Source: Vibrio campbellii CAIM 519 = NBRC 15631 = ATCC 25920 (GTDB lineage Bacteria > Pseudomonadota > Gammaproteobacteria > Enterobacterales > Vibrionaceae). From it: 64,000 nucleotides of DNA. Both the position numbers and the translations under genes were made by a program. Position 1 is the stretch's first letter. Every line of letters begins with the position of its first letter. Positions 8,751-17,349 of the stretch are shown here, in pieces. Location: the NCBI RefSeq assembly GCF_002163755.1, contig NZ_CP015864.1, positions 1,674,001-1,738,000 on the forward strand, given 5' to 3'. Below the pieces are notes generated by a model. It ran no database searches, had not been told where the DNA came from, and saw nothing but the letters and a program-made list of their open reading frames with translations.

Positions 8751-9194
8751 TTATGCAGTGTTGCAATCTGGTGACTTGTCTGATTTCGGTGTTGCCTCTC
8801 TCGCTTCAGTAGACTTATCTTTTAGCGTCACGACTTCTTTTTCTGGCAGTTCTGCGGCTTCTCCGAAGAACTTGCCACCCGCTTCAATACTCAGATTGTT
8901 GCTCCAAATTTTGCCACTGACTCGGCCCTTTGCTAGCACTTGGATGTGTTCTGCATGGCAGTTTCCATCCAGCAAGCCATTGACGATCAGTTGTTTAGCG
9001 TAGATGTCGCCTTTAACACGGCCGCTTTCTGCTACGACCAATGCGCCTTCGACATGCAACTGACCTTCGATGATGCCATCAACCTGTATGTCACTTTCTA
9101 CTTTGAGTTCTCCGCTAACAGAACAGCCTTTGGCGACGAGAGTTGAAGCTGATGAGCCACTCGTTGTTCCACGGTTTTGATTAAAGATTCCCAT
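8751..9194 (-). CDS. Bactofilin (polymer-forming cytoskeletal protein)
   Basis: Protein of 147 residues with the short disordered N-terminus typical of bactofilins (MGIFNQNRGTTSGSS). A beta-helical DUF583 core follows at about residues 20-110, with the repeating pattern GCSVSGELKVESDIQVDGIIEGQLHVEGALVVAESGRV..., then a charged tail. Bactofilins polymerise without nucleotide and scaffold cell-wall enzymes at the inner membrane. The start lies 97 bases inside the upstream M23 peptidase gene, in another frame, so the two genes overlap extensively. Pairing of a bactofilin with an M23 peptidase is known in several bacteria where both shape the wall. Confidence 0.9.
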   Translation of the reverse strand: MGIFNQNRGTTSGSSASTLVAKGCSVSGELKVESDIQVDGIIEGQLHVEGALVVAESGRVKGDIYAKQLIVNGLLDGNCHAEHIQVLAKGRVSGKIWSNNLSIEAGGKFFGEAAELPEKEVVTLKDKSTEAREATPKSDKSPDCNTA

Positions 9195-10051
9195 CGTATT
9201 CTTCGCTCCTTGGTAAAAATGTCTTCAAAATCATTGAGGTGCCAATCCACGAATGGCCTCGGATCTAAGGCTCGTCCAATAAATCTCACCTCGTAATGAA
9301 GGTGGGGACCGGAAGAGAGCCCGGTATTGCCTGAAATGGCGATGAGCTGTCCTTTTTTAACAAACTCACCCGCTTTAACCTTGAACTCTTTTAAGTGCGC
9401 GTAAGCGCTCGAAAAACCAAATGAATGCTGTAAGCGCAACAAGTTACCGTAACCTTTGTTACTTTGACGTGCCGCTTCTACAACGCCGTCGGCAGAGGCA
9501 TATACTTTGGTGCCAGTGTTAACTGCAAAGTCGAGTCCTCGGTGCAGCTTGGCCTGCTTGGTGACAGGGTGAATACGCTTGCCAAACCCCGATGAAAGGC
9601 GTGCTTTACCGACTGGAGAGCCGCTAGGGATCTGGTTTAGCATCACCATTCTGACATTGGACGTGATCGCGGCGGTATCAAAGCGCGCATCTAGACTTTC
9701 AGTGTTGGATTCCTTGGCGACACCGAGTACTTTCTCCAACTCGCCCAAACGTTCAGAAACAAGTTGGACGCGCTCTTCTCGCTCAGAGAGGTCGTTCTCA
9801 AGCTCTGACTTCAGTGTTTTTAGCTGACTTAACTCTTGCCCCATATTGCGTGAATGCTCGGATAACTTTGCTTGTTCAAGCACCGCCTCATCCACTTGAG
9901 AGTAGAGGCGATTCACCAACATCGCTGTCGCTGCTAACCCTAAGGCGAATACCGCCAAGCACGTTTTAAAGTTACGCTGCATGGTTTTGCTGAAGTACCA
10001 ATGCTTAGAGCCATTGATGGTCGAGATAGAAATAGTCAGCTGGTCTTTCAT
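9098..10051 (-). CDS. M23-family (LytM) metallopeptidase, membrane-anchored
   Basis: Protein of 317 residues. A short cytoplasmic N-terminus leads into one membrane helix (about 28-48), a coiled coil (about 52-112) and a LytM domain with the zinc ligands H170 and D174 (HRGLDFA), the catalytic H219 (YAHL) and H252 (HLHYEV). All M23 active-site residues are present, so it should be an active peptidoglycan endopeptidase facing the periplasm. The 3' end overlaps the bactofilin gene by 97 bp. The co-encoded bactofilin probably positions it; that link is by analogy. Confidence 0.9.
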   Translation of the reverse strand: MKDQLTISISTINGSKHWYFSKTMQRNFKTCLAVFALGLAATAMLVNRLYSQVDEAVLEQAKLSEHSRNMGQELSQLKTLKSELENDLSEREERVQLVSERLGELEKVLGVAKESNTESLDARFDTAAITSNVRMVMLNQIPSGSPVGKARLSSGFGKRIHPVTKQAKLHRGLDFAVNTGTKVYASADGVVEAARQSNKGYGNLLRLQHSFGFSSAYAHLKEFKVKAGEFVKKGQLIAISGNTGLSSGPHLHYEVRFIGRALDPRPFVDWHLNDFEDIFTKERRIRWESLIKTVEQRVAHQLQLSSPKAVLLAENSK

Positions 10052-10508
10052 GGCAATATATAGGGCAATAATGGTGCGATATTCGTTATTGATAGCTCTG
10101 ACTGTAAGTGAAAGCTCCGTCGTCTTCTAGAGGGGGAATAGATGGAAATGTCAGGTCGTGAGCTGTTTTCAGACAATAAAGAAAAGTTTGCAAATGGATT
10201 TAATAGTGCGCTGAGTTTGGACGGTGGGTATGGCATCTCATTATTTTTATTGAGCCACTTGCTAATAGTGTAGCTGCGCAGTTTAACTTACTTCACGGTT
10301 CGTCTTATAAATGTTGGATATTTTAAGAAATTGATATTCAGCCAATTGATAACTTTGTTTGTGCGTTTATGATGGCGTTGCATGCAAATAAATACCTGAA
10401 TATTGGAATGAAGTTTCTCATCCTTTCAAAGCGTTTATTTAAGGCTTAATGTTTACTCAAACCAGCAGGTTGGTTTGGGGAAATAAAACCAAGACAACGG
10501 AGTTGGTC
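10052..10508. other. Intergenic region upstream of the M23 gene and the next plus-strand gene
   Basis: Divergent promoter region. Besides the 43-codon frame described separately, I see only AT-rich sequence. A CGGAG ribosome site at 10497-10502 supports a GTG start at 10509 for the next gene. Confidence 0.4.
10142..10273 (+). CDS. Small ORF of 43 codons with a strong ribosome site
   Basis: ATG 10142 follows AGAGGGGGAATAG, an unusually good ribosome site. It opens a frame for 43 residues (MEMSGRELFSDNKEKFANGF...) to TAG 10271. The first half has a protein-like composition and very faintly recalls the start of DUF413 proteins (F-x-DN...F-x-GF), which are longer. It may be a small protein or a truncated gene. 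It is not antisense to any real gene. Confidence 0.35.
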   Translation: MEMSGRELFSDNKEKFANGFNSALSLDGGYGISLFLLSHLLIV

Positions 10509-12242
10509 GTGAAAAAATTATTATTAGCTACTGCAGTGGTCGCAGCAGCCGGTGGTGCCGCATATATGTACCAAAACAACCTTGCCCAAGGTGAATCTTC
10601 AAGCTCGCTACTTGCTCAAGTGCCTGCTGATACCTTGTTGATTACCTACCAAACGGAACCTTTTAATCACTTCGAGTACATGAATGCGTTCGGTACATCA
10701 CAGCAGCCACCAATGGGAGAATTGTTTGCTGAAGAAGAGCTGACTCCTGGTTTAGAGTTTGCGGTTAATTTCTTGGATGCGTATATGGCAGCGGCGTCTT
10801 CTCCTGAGAGCTTAAAAGCCTTCTTGGGTACGGGCGATATGGTCAACCCAATCATGTACACCCTAGGCCTTGTTCCTGTTTACAAAGTGCAGTTGGAAAC
10901 CCCTGCAGCGCTTTGGAAAACGCTGGATGAGCAAGAGCAACTGGCGGGCATTCAACATGAACTTGTTAAGCTAGATACCGTGGAGTTCCGTCGCTATGAG
11001 TTGACGGATTCGCAAGATCCACAACTGGGCATTGGTCTTGCGGTGGGAGTGGTTAACAACGTACTGACTGTGACTTTCGACATTCCTGAACTTGGTGTTG
11101 AAAACCCACTTAAACTGGCATTTGGTCTGGAAGCTCCTAAGAGCAGCATCGTTGATTCTGGTCGCCTCGAAGCGGTGCAAACTAAGTACGGCACGAACAA
11201 CAACTCATTCGGGATTTTCGACATTCGTGAGATCATTAAAGGCCTAACGACACTTGATGGCAACCTAATGGCGCGCCAACTTAAGAATGTCGATTCTGAC
11301 CCAACCTTAGAGCAACTGCGTTCTCCAGCGTGTCATACCGAGTTTACTCAAATAGCAAACAACTGGCCGCAGATGGTAGCGTTTGGAGAGTACAGCTCTG
11401 GTGGTGATAAAGCTCGCCTAAATGGTAGCTTTGTTGTTGAATCGAAGAACCAAGTGATCCTTGAAGCGCTGCAATCTATGCGTGGCGTATTGGCTGAATC
11501 TAACGGTGAGCAGAGCATGTTTAGCGTGGCGTTAGGCCTAGACGTTGCTACTCTGGCTCCTGCGATTGGTAAGATCTGGACAGATTTAACCACGCCTGAA
11601 TACCAATGTTCGCTTCTGGCACAGGCGCAAAATGAAATGCGTGGTCAAAACCCAGCTCCGGCGATCAGCATGGGTGCAGGCATGGCAAATGGCCTGAAAG
11701 GCTTGAGCATGGAAATGTTCGGCCTAGATGTGAACATGAATGGTCAGTACGGGCCTGAGCTAGGTCAGCTGGATGCGATCTTGTCCATCTCAGCAGATGA
11801 TCCAAACATGTTGCTGCAAACGGCGCAAATGTTTATGCCTGAACTAGCGCAGATTCATATCCAACCGGACAACCAACCGGTGAATATTGGCGGTCTGCTT
11901 GAACCATACGCAGGTAAACCAATGGACGTGTTTGCTCGCCTCAACGGTAGCCACTTAACGCTTTACAGTGGTGATGCGTCAGCAGCAGCGAGTGAGAAAG
12001 TCATGGCTCAGCCGCTAACAGCGAATGGCCTATTGAGCTTTACTATGGATTCGGACCGAGTACTGGAAGTGATTGAAACGGCATCTCAAGTGTCTGGCGA
12101 GCCAGTACCAGAAGACGTGAAGATGAGTCTACAAGGTGAGCTTATCGGTGGTATGTCTTTGGATGTAACCAAAGATGGCATTGCGTTTGACTTTGACTAT
12201 ACAAGCTCAACCAAACCACCAGTGAAGGTAGCGCAGCAATAA
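10509..12242 (+). CDS. Unidentified exported or membrane-anchored protein
   Basis: Protein of 577 residues from GTG 10509, chosen because CGGAG precedes it and a hydrophobic N-terminus follows at once (VKKLLLATAVVAAAGGAAYMY). An ATG at 10449 would add 20 residues ahead of this signal/anchor. The rest is soluble and mixed alpha/beta, starting with QVPADTLLITYQTEP, which recalls the PADT opening of DUF3352-type proteins. Two cysteines occur (SPACHTEF, YQCSLL). I cannot assign a function. It has its own terminator and no operon partner, so it is probably a conserved periplasmic protein of unknown role. Confidence 0.7.
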   Translation: MKKLLLATAVVAAAGGAAYMYQNNLAQGESSSSLLAQVPADTLLITYQTEPFNHFEYMNAFGTSQQPPMGELFAEEELTPGLEFAVNFLDAYMAAASSPESLKAFLGTGDMVNPIMYTLGLVPVYKVQLETPAALWKTLDEQEQLAGIQHELVKLDTVEFRRYELTDSQDPQLGIGLAVGVVNNVLTVTFDIPELGVENPLKLAFGLEAPKSSIVDSGRLEAVQTKYGTNNNSFGIFDIREIIKGLTTLDGNLMARQLKNVDSDPTLEQLRSPACHTEFTQIANNWPQMVAFGEYSSGGDKARLNGSFVVESKNQVILEALQSMRGVLAESNGEQSMFSVALGLDVATLAPAIGKIWTDLTTPEYQCSLLAQAQNEMRGQNPAPAISMGAGMANGLKGLSMEMFGLDVNMNGQYGPELGQLDAILSISADDPNMLLQTAQMFMPELAQIHIQPDNQPVNIGGLLEPYAGKPMDVFARLNGSHLTLYSGDASAAASEKVMAQPLTANGLLSFTMDSDRVLEVIETASQVSGEPVPEDVKMSLQGELIGGMSLDVTKDGIAFDFDYTSSTKPPVKVAQQ

Positions 12243-12285
12243 GCGTGATTCACTGGCTTCAAGCTCGAAGCATTTTTTCATAATC

Positions 12286-12312
12286 AAAAGGCGACCTTGG
12301 TGTCGCCTTTTT
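12286..12312. terminator. Bidirectional terminator
   Basis: AAAAGGCGAC pairs with GTCGCCTTTTT around a short loop. It sits between the convergent ends of the gene at 10509 and the MFS gene at 12317 and would serve both. Confidence 0.85.
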
Positions 12313-12316
12313 GTTT

Positions 12317-13501
12317 TTATTGCTCTGAAGGTTGCTCAGTGGCAAAGCCTCGCAGAACGTTGGTTAGTGTAATGGTCGCGAAGACCACAATCACCAATGA
12401 TAGATGCCACGCTTGGCTTAATCCAAGCTGCACCAATGCCATACTCACAATTGATGACACCACCATTTGGCCACCGCCTGACATCGCCGCAGCTGCACCT
12501 GCTTGTTTCTTATAGGGTTGCATTATCATGGCTTGAGCACAAGGTAGAGCGATAGCATTGCCTAAAATCATCAACAGCTGGCCTAGCATTAAATACAGCG
12601 GCTCAACAGGACAGAAGAACAGCCATGCTGCGGAACTTACGTGTAGGATAGGTGTGACCAATAGCATCTTCTTCGTTCCGATGATTGGGCGCACACGGTT
12701 ACAGATACTGGTGCCGCAAATCATGCCGAATGCTGGAATCAGTGCCCACATCGCGTATTGATCGGATGTCATGCCAATTTGGTTTTGCATGATAAAAGGC
12801 ATTACCGAAACGGTGGTGATCATCAAGCTGAAGTTAAGCCAACCAATACTGGCAAAGCTCATAAAGTAACGAGAAGTCAGCAGATCACGATATTGCAGCA
12901 GCATCTTTTTCGGTGATGGCAACGCAGAGGTTTGTGTGATGGTTTCTTGGAAGCGAAATACGATCACAGTCCAAGCCAACAATACGTAACCCAACAGCGA
13001 GATAAACACCATAGTCCAGCCGAAGTGGGCGTTAATGAAACCACCAATAACCGGAGCAACCAATGGTGTGATAGAGGCAGCCATCGCAATGTAGGACAAA
13101 GCGACAGGGAGCTCAGGGCCATTAAAGCGGTCGCGAGTAGACGCTCGGGCTAACACCGCGCAACAACCTGTCCCCAAACCTTGCAGAAAACGGCCTGTGA
13201 CCATGCCAGTGAAAGTGTGGCTTAGGAAGATGATCATCAATAGGCCGAGCATGGCAACCAGCAAGCCAGCTAACAGCACCTTTTTGCGGCCCAATGCATC
13301 GGATACTGGGCCATAGATAAACTGAGACGGGCCAAAACCAAGATAGTAAACACTGACTAACAGCTGAGCTTGGTCGAGGGAAATATCGAAATCTTTCGCG
13401 ATCCAAGGAAGAGATGGGAACACCAAGCCCATACTGAGCTGACCAACACTGATGATGAGACACGCCAGCAAGATGGTTTTAAATTCAATCGGTCGACTCA
13501 T
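12317..13501 (-). CDS. MFS drug efflux transporter (Bcr/CflA/EmrD-like)
   Basis: Protein of 394 residues with 12 predicted membrane helices. The loop between helices 2 and 3 has GPVSDALGRKKVLLAG, the MFS motif A, and helix 1 has the SVGQLSMGLVFPSLPWIA pattern of Bcr/CflA/EmrD drug:proton antiporters. The N-terminal half also carries RFLQGLGTGCCAVLARASTRD, the RxxQGxG motif B plus motif C region. It would export drugs or metabolites; the substrate is unknown. The start overlaps the stop of the upstream recombinase-like gene as ATGA, which suggests translational coupling. Confidence 0.85.
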   Translation of the reverse strand: MSRPIEFKTILLACLIISVGQLSMGLVFPSLPWIAKDFDISLDQAQLLVSVYYLGFGPSQFIYGPVSDALGRKKVLLAGLLVAMLGLLMIIFLSHTFTGMVTGRFLQGLGTGCCAVLARASTRDRFNGPELPVALSYIAMAASITPLVAPVIGGFINAHFGWTMVFISLLGYVLLAWTVIVFRFQETITQTSALPSPKKMLLQYRDLLTSRYFMSFASIGWLNFSLMITTVSVMPFIMQNQIGMTSDQYAMWALIPAFGMICGTSICNRVRPIIGTKKMLLVTPILHVSSAAWLFFCPVEPLYLMLGQLLMILGNAIALPCAQAMIMQPYKKQAGAAAAMSGGGQMVVSSIVSMALVQLGLSQAWHLSLVIVVFATITLTNVLRGFATEQPSEQ

Positions 13502-14127
13502 GATTTTTCACCATTGCCACGGCGGCGCAGGCTTCCTTCCTCATCAAATTCATTCAGTTTGGCTTTCACGCGTTTGACCGTCGATAGGCTAACTTCGCAT
13601 TGTTCTGCGACGTTTTGTAGCGTGTTGCCTTCCAGAAGCAAGGTCGCAATGTGCTGATGTTTTGCTTTGTCTGCCGGACGACCACGAAACTTCTGTTTCC
13701 ACATCTCAGGGTTGTCTTTAATTGCTTTACGGCCTTGTGCTGCGGCAAATAGACGGTGTTGAGTTTGTACTTGCCCATAACCAGAAAGCAGCGAAAGCAA
13801 GGTTTGCGTTTGTACGGAATCGGGTTCAAAGGTCAGTGGCTCACAAACGGTTTTTAAGGTAATGCCTTTGTTTAGCAGAGTTTGAATCGTGCTTAATGCT
13901 TGGCTGAAGTCTCGGCCAAAGGCGGTTAGCCACCAAAGTACAACGGTGTCGCCGGTTTGCACGGTGTTTAAGAGCTGTTGAAAGGCTTGTCGCTCGGCTG
14001 GTGGTGTGCAGCCGCGTACCTTGTCCTCAAGATGAACTGCTTCTGGAGCATAGGCTTTCAAAGTGTTGAGCTGCTCAGGGTAAGCTCGATTTTTTGGCGA
14101 GTGCCGCGTATAGAGAAAGGTAGCCAT
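13498..14127 (-). CDS. Serine recombinase-like protein with altered active site
   Basis: Protein of 209 residues with a resolvase-type N-domain (about 1-130) and a C-terminal helix-turn-helix (about 160-195: TLLLEGNTLQNVAEQCEVSLSTVKRVKAKL). Y6, R8 and S10 (YTRHS) align with the nucleophile motif of gamma-delta resolvase and R46 is kept. The DRLGRD motif, however, is replaced by TAFGRD, so the equivalents of D67 and R68 are missing; R72 remains. The E helix also lacks the usual ERQRILERT pattern. It may therefore bind DNA without recombining. It lies first in a two-gene unit with an MFS pump, which suggests a regulatory role (inference). Confidence 0.75.
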   Translation of the reverse strand: MATFLYTRHSPKNRAYPEQLNTLKAYAPEAVHLEDKVRGCTPPAERQAFQQLLNTVQTGDTVVLWWLTAFGRDFSQALSTIQTLLNKGITLKTVCEPLTFEPDSVQTQTLLSLLSGYGQVQTQHRLFAAAQGRKAIKDNPEMWKQKFRGRPADKAKHQHIATLLLEGNTLQNVAEQCEVSLSTVKRVKAKLNEFDEEGSLRRRGNGEKS

Positions 14128-14259
14128 GGGTGCAATGCGTCTCTTGAGATTGGTTCACATACTGTAATGGTCCATAAATATACAGAGGTTCATTAATTCT
14201 TACAACACCAAATGAACCATATGTGAGGTAATGATTTTTATCTCTATGATACATAGATG

Positions 14260-14290
14260 AAAACTAGCCGAAGAAATTGGCTAGTTTTTT
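14260..14290 (-). terminator. Terminator after the small lipoprotein gene
   Basis: AAAACTAGCC pairs with GGCTAGTTTT around GAAGAAATT. T-runs occur on both strands, so it can work in either direction. It lies 25 bases past the lipoprotein stop. Confidence 0.75.
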
Positions 14291-14314
14291 GGGAAATGAA
14301 TGGGTTTGGCGGGT

Positions 14315-14551
14315 TTATCGCAATAGGAAGTAAGGCGTATTAACGTAAGCGTGTCGCGCTGATATCGCATAAGGCAGTATGACTTTGCCAACGGAGACTG
14401 CGGTATTGACCAGTGGTTGAACGTTAATATTGGCATTCATCAAAGTAGGACGAACGTTGGGTGCCAAACGGTAGTGACCGGGCGTTGAAACGCACCCAGA
14501 AAGTGTCGATGTAAACAGTAGTGAGATGATGATTGATTTGATGGCTTTCAT
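14315..14551 (-). CDS. Small lipoprotein of unknown function
   Basis: Protein of 78 residues from ATG 14551 (GGGAGTC just upstream). A short signal peptide ends in a lipobox, TSTLSGC, at about residue 20. The remaining 58 residues (STPGHYRLAPNVRP...) have no family I recognise. A longer in-frame ORF beginning at 14728 would include an Arg-Ala repeat encoded by the hexanucleotide array, but the lipoprotein signal makes the internal ATG the better start. Glycogen-debranching glgX lies 600 bases upstream and is separately terminated. Confidence 0.7.
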   Translation of the reverse strand: MKAIKSIIISLLFTSTLSGCVSTPGHYRLAPNVRPTLMNANINVQPLVNTAVSVGKVILPYAISARHAYVNTPYFLLR

Positions 14552-14578
14552 AGTGCTGACTCCCAAAAATGGTATCTT

Positions 14579-14620
<42 letters not shown>

Positions 14621-14871
14621 GATTTTGTTTGTTGGGATGAGCCTTGGTTGAGAGGAAGATTGCCTGAGTCGAACGAGTGTCACCATCAATGTAAAACAAG
14701 TCATAGCGCACAAGACCAAAAGTAACACTAGGCGTTACTAAGTATTAGGTTTTGCGAGGAAAGCCGCTCTAAAGGCTCCCTAAATGGGATTTTTTGTGAG
14801 TTTCATTTTTGTATCAATGAGTATGGTGTGCTATTTGCCCTAGTTGATGGATCTCTACTCGAAATGTCGAT

Positions 14872-14902
14872 AAAACAAACCCAGCGTGTTGCTGGGTTTG
14901 TC
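14872..14902 (-). terminator. Terminator of glgX
   Basis: ACAAACCCAGC pairs with GCTGGGTTTGT around GTGTT, followed on the minus strand by a T-run. It lies just after the glgX stop. Confidence 0.85.
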
Positions 14903-14936
14903 AGAGTGTGTAGGAATAAGCTGCGGTTTGGGTCAG

Positions 14937-16904
14937 CTAAGCTTTTTTAGTTGGCTGATAATGTAAAATGGCCATCGAAGTCGGAGAAAGCAGTACCTCG
15001 CCCTCTGCATGACCTGGGTTTAGGTTGCGTACATTGGTATCGCACACCGTTACCCACTCTTGACCACGCTCACTTGGCAGCTTGAAACGCGCTGGCGCGT
15101 TGGTTTGGTTGATCAAGTACACCAACTCTTGCCCTTCTTTGCCAATGCCTAGATGCAGCGCTACCGAGCTTAAACGGTTCCAATCGTCGTGTTCCATCAA
15201 GCTACCATCAATGCGACGCCAGAAGATGCGGTTGTTATTACGATTTTCACCACTGAAAGCACGAATGAATGGCACCATATATTGATTACGGTTTGCCACC
15301 ATTTGTGAAATCCATGCTTTGAAATCTTGCTTGCGCTCAGACGTTGTCCAGTTCAACCAGCTGGTTTCGTTATCCTGACAGTAAGCATTATTGTTACCAC
15401 CTTGAGTATGAGATAGCACGTCTGCAGTCAGTATATGAGGTATACCGAACGCGAATAGCAAGCTAGCAATCAAGTTGCGCTTTTGCTTTTCGCGTGTGGC
15501 GATGATCATAAGGTTCTCTGTTTCACCTTCAACGCCATAGTTTTCCGAGCGGTTGTCACCGTGGCCGTCGCGGTTCTCTTCACCGTTCGCCTCGTTGTGC
15601 TTCTGTTTGTAAGACACCAAGTCTTGCAAGGTGAAGCCGTCATGATACGTGATGTAGTTGACTGTGAGTTTATAAGGCCAGTTCGCTGCGCTGTAGATAT
15701 CACGAGAGCCCATCAAGCGAGTCGCAAACTCTTTCAGATAGCCTTGATCACCCCGCCAGAAGCTGCGAGAGATGTCGCGAAGTTTGTCATTACATTCGTT
15801 CCAACCAAATGGGAAGTTACCCACTTGGTAGCCGTTAGGGCCAATGTCCCAAGGCTCAGCGATCAGTTTAGTTTCGCGAACAATGGGGTCTTGCGCGACG
15901 GCTTTAAAGAACGCTGCTTCTGGGTTGTAATCATCGCCTTGACGACCCAACGTCGCTGCTAAGTCGAAACGGAAGCCATCGACTTTAAATTCGCTGATCC
16001 AGTAACGCAGCGTATCCATAACGAGATTCAGTGCAGGTTGGTAGGTCATATCAACCGTGTTGCCGCAACCAGTGAAGTTAGCAAAGTGCTGACCGTGCTT
16101 GATATAGAAGCGTGGATCGAGCGCTTTCAAGTTAAATATAGTTGGGCCTTCCCCGCTCTCGGCTGTATGGTTGTAAACAACATCAAGAATCACCTCAATG
16201 CCGTGTTTATGTAGCTCGCGGATGGTGGTTTTAAGTTCGGTGACGGCGTCTTTCTCTGCGTAACGTGGATCGGGCACCATGAACAAGTATGGGTTGTAAC
16301 CCCAATAGTTCACTTTATCCATCTTGAGCAAGTGAGGCTCATGCATACACGCTGCCACGGGTAGCAATTGCAGCGTATTGATGTTTTGCTGTTTGTAGAA
16401 CGCCAGCATTTCTGGCGAAGACAACCCTAAGTAACGGCCTTTGGTATCACTGGCGACTTCTGGGTTCTGTTGAGTTAACCCTTTCACATGGGTTTCGAAT
16501 AGCACCATCTCTTCGCGTGGTATGCGAGGATGATCGGTGTCTTGCCAATCGAAGTTATCTTCAATCACGACACACTTGGGCATATCAAAGCTTTTTGTAG
16601 GGGAGAAGGGAGGTTGGTAGTGAAGGGCTTTATCAATCGACTTTGCGTAAGGATCGGAGATCAGCAAAGGTTGGTCTTGATGTGTCACTACATAGCCATA
16701 CTTTTGCCCCGGTTTAATGTCTGGGATGAAAGTATGACGAATGCCTGCATATTCGCTTGGCAAGTCGTGCAGCTCATAGCTACCGTCTTCCGCAAATAGC
16801 GCAAGTTGAATATCTTTACTACTCGGAGCGTGAATAGAGAAGTTACAACCTTCCTTACTCACAGTTGCGCCGAGTGGGTATGGGCGAGAGTGAAGTTGTG
16901 TCAT
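14937..16904 (-). CDS. glgX: Glycogen debranching enzyme GlgX (GH13_11)
   Basis: Protein of 655 residues, the same length as E. coli GlgX. I place the start at ATG 16904 (MTQLHSRPYPLGATV) because the family begins here; 26 upstream in-frame codons look spurious. An N-terminal CBM48 domain is followed by the GH13 barrel with VDGFRFDLAATLG (nucleophile Asp), LIAEPWDIGPNGYQVG (acid Glu) and NYITYHDGFTLQDLV (transition-state Asp). It hydrolyses alpha-1,6 branches of phosphorylase-limit glycogen in the cytoplasm. It lies divergent from lamB with MalT-box-like sequences between them, so here it may belong to the maltose regulon rather than to a glg operon. Confidence 0.93.
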   Translation of the reverse strand: MTQLHSRPYPLGATVSKEGCNFSIHAPSSKDIQLALFAEDGSYELHDLPSEYAGIRHTFIPDIKPGQKYGYVVTHQDQPLLISDPYAKSIDKALHYQPPFSPTKSFDMPKCVVIEDNFDWQDTDHPRIPREEMVLFETHVKGLTQQNPEVASDTKGRYLGLSSPEMLAFYKQQNINTLQLLPVAACMHEPHLLKMDKVNYWGYNPYLFMVPDPRYAEKDAVTELKTTIRELHKHGIEVILDVVYNHTAESGEGPTIFNLKALDPRFYIKHGQHFANFTGCGNTVDMTYQPALNLVMDTLRYWISEFKVDGFRFDLAATLGRQGDDYNPEAAFFKAVAQDPIVRETKLIAEPWDIGPNGYQVGNFPFGWNECNDKLRDISRSFWRGDQGYLKEFATRLMGSRDIYSAANWPYKLTVNYITYHDGFTLQDLVSYKQKHNEANGEENRDGHGDNRSENYGVEGETENLMIIATREKQKRNLIASLLFAFGIPHILTADVLSHTQGGNNNAYCQDNETSWLNWTTSERKQDFKAWISQMVANRNQYMVPFIRAFSGENRNNNRIFWRRIDGSLMEHDDWNRLSSVALHLGIGKEGQELVYLINQTNAPARFKLPSERGQEWVTVCDTNVRNLNPGHAEGEVLLSPTSMAILHYQPTKKA

Positions 16905-17349
16905 CAGCGAATCTTTTTTTAATTTTATTGCTACCTTTAAGAAACTATAAGTAAAAAACTTTGTCTTACTGAGGTCAACCACCTTATATCGAAAATTATC
17001 ACTGTAATTAAATTACTTTTTACGACCTATTTTTGACAAAAATATGAAATGGCTATCACTTTGTAGCGGCCATAAACTGAAGAAACTTACTAATTCCTCC
17101 CTAGATTGGTGATCTGACTCGTAAAAACGCCATTTGGTAAATTTTCTCATCCCTTCTCATCCCCCCTAAATTAGTTTGGGGCGGAGGAAGTCATCCTTGT
17201 ACTCCTTGGGTAATCTGCAGACTGTTGAAACAAACGGGGACTTGTTCCCATCTTACCTCTCTTTCTTTAGGTGCATTTTTACTGCCTATATGTATCCAAA
17301 AGAGTGAGCAGGGAAGACAGAATTATAAATACCCTTAATGGAGTTAAGA
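16905..17349 (+). promoter_or_regulatory. Divergent glgX/lamB control region with MalT-box-like sequences
   Basis: MalT boxes have the consensus GGGGA(T/G)GAGG. Here CTCATCCC (17146-17153) and CTCATCCCCC (17156-17165) are minus-strand boxes 10 bases apart, and GGGGCGGAGG (17178-17187) is a plus-strand box with one mismatch. This cluster sits about 160 bases before lamB. The transition from boxes to the gene is otherwise AT-rich with no further recognisable elements; a GGAG ribosome site precedes ATG 17350. Confidence 0.75.

Noticed and set aside
15483..15962. 159-codon plus-strand frame inside glgX
   Set aside because: It is antisense to the conserved catalytic core of GlgX; its length follows from codon bias.
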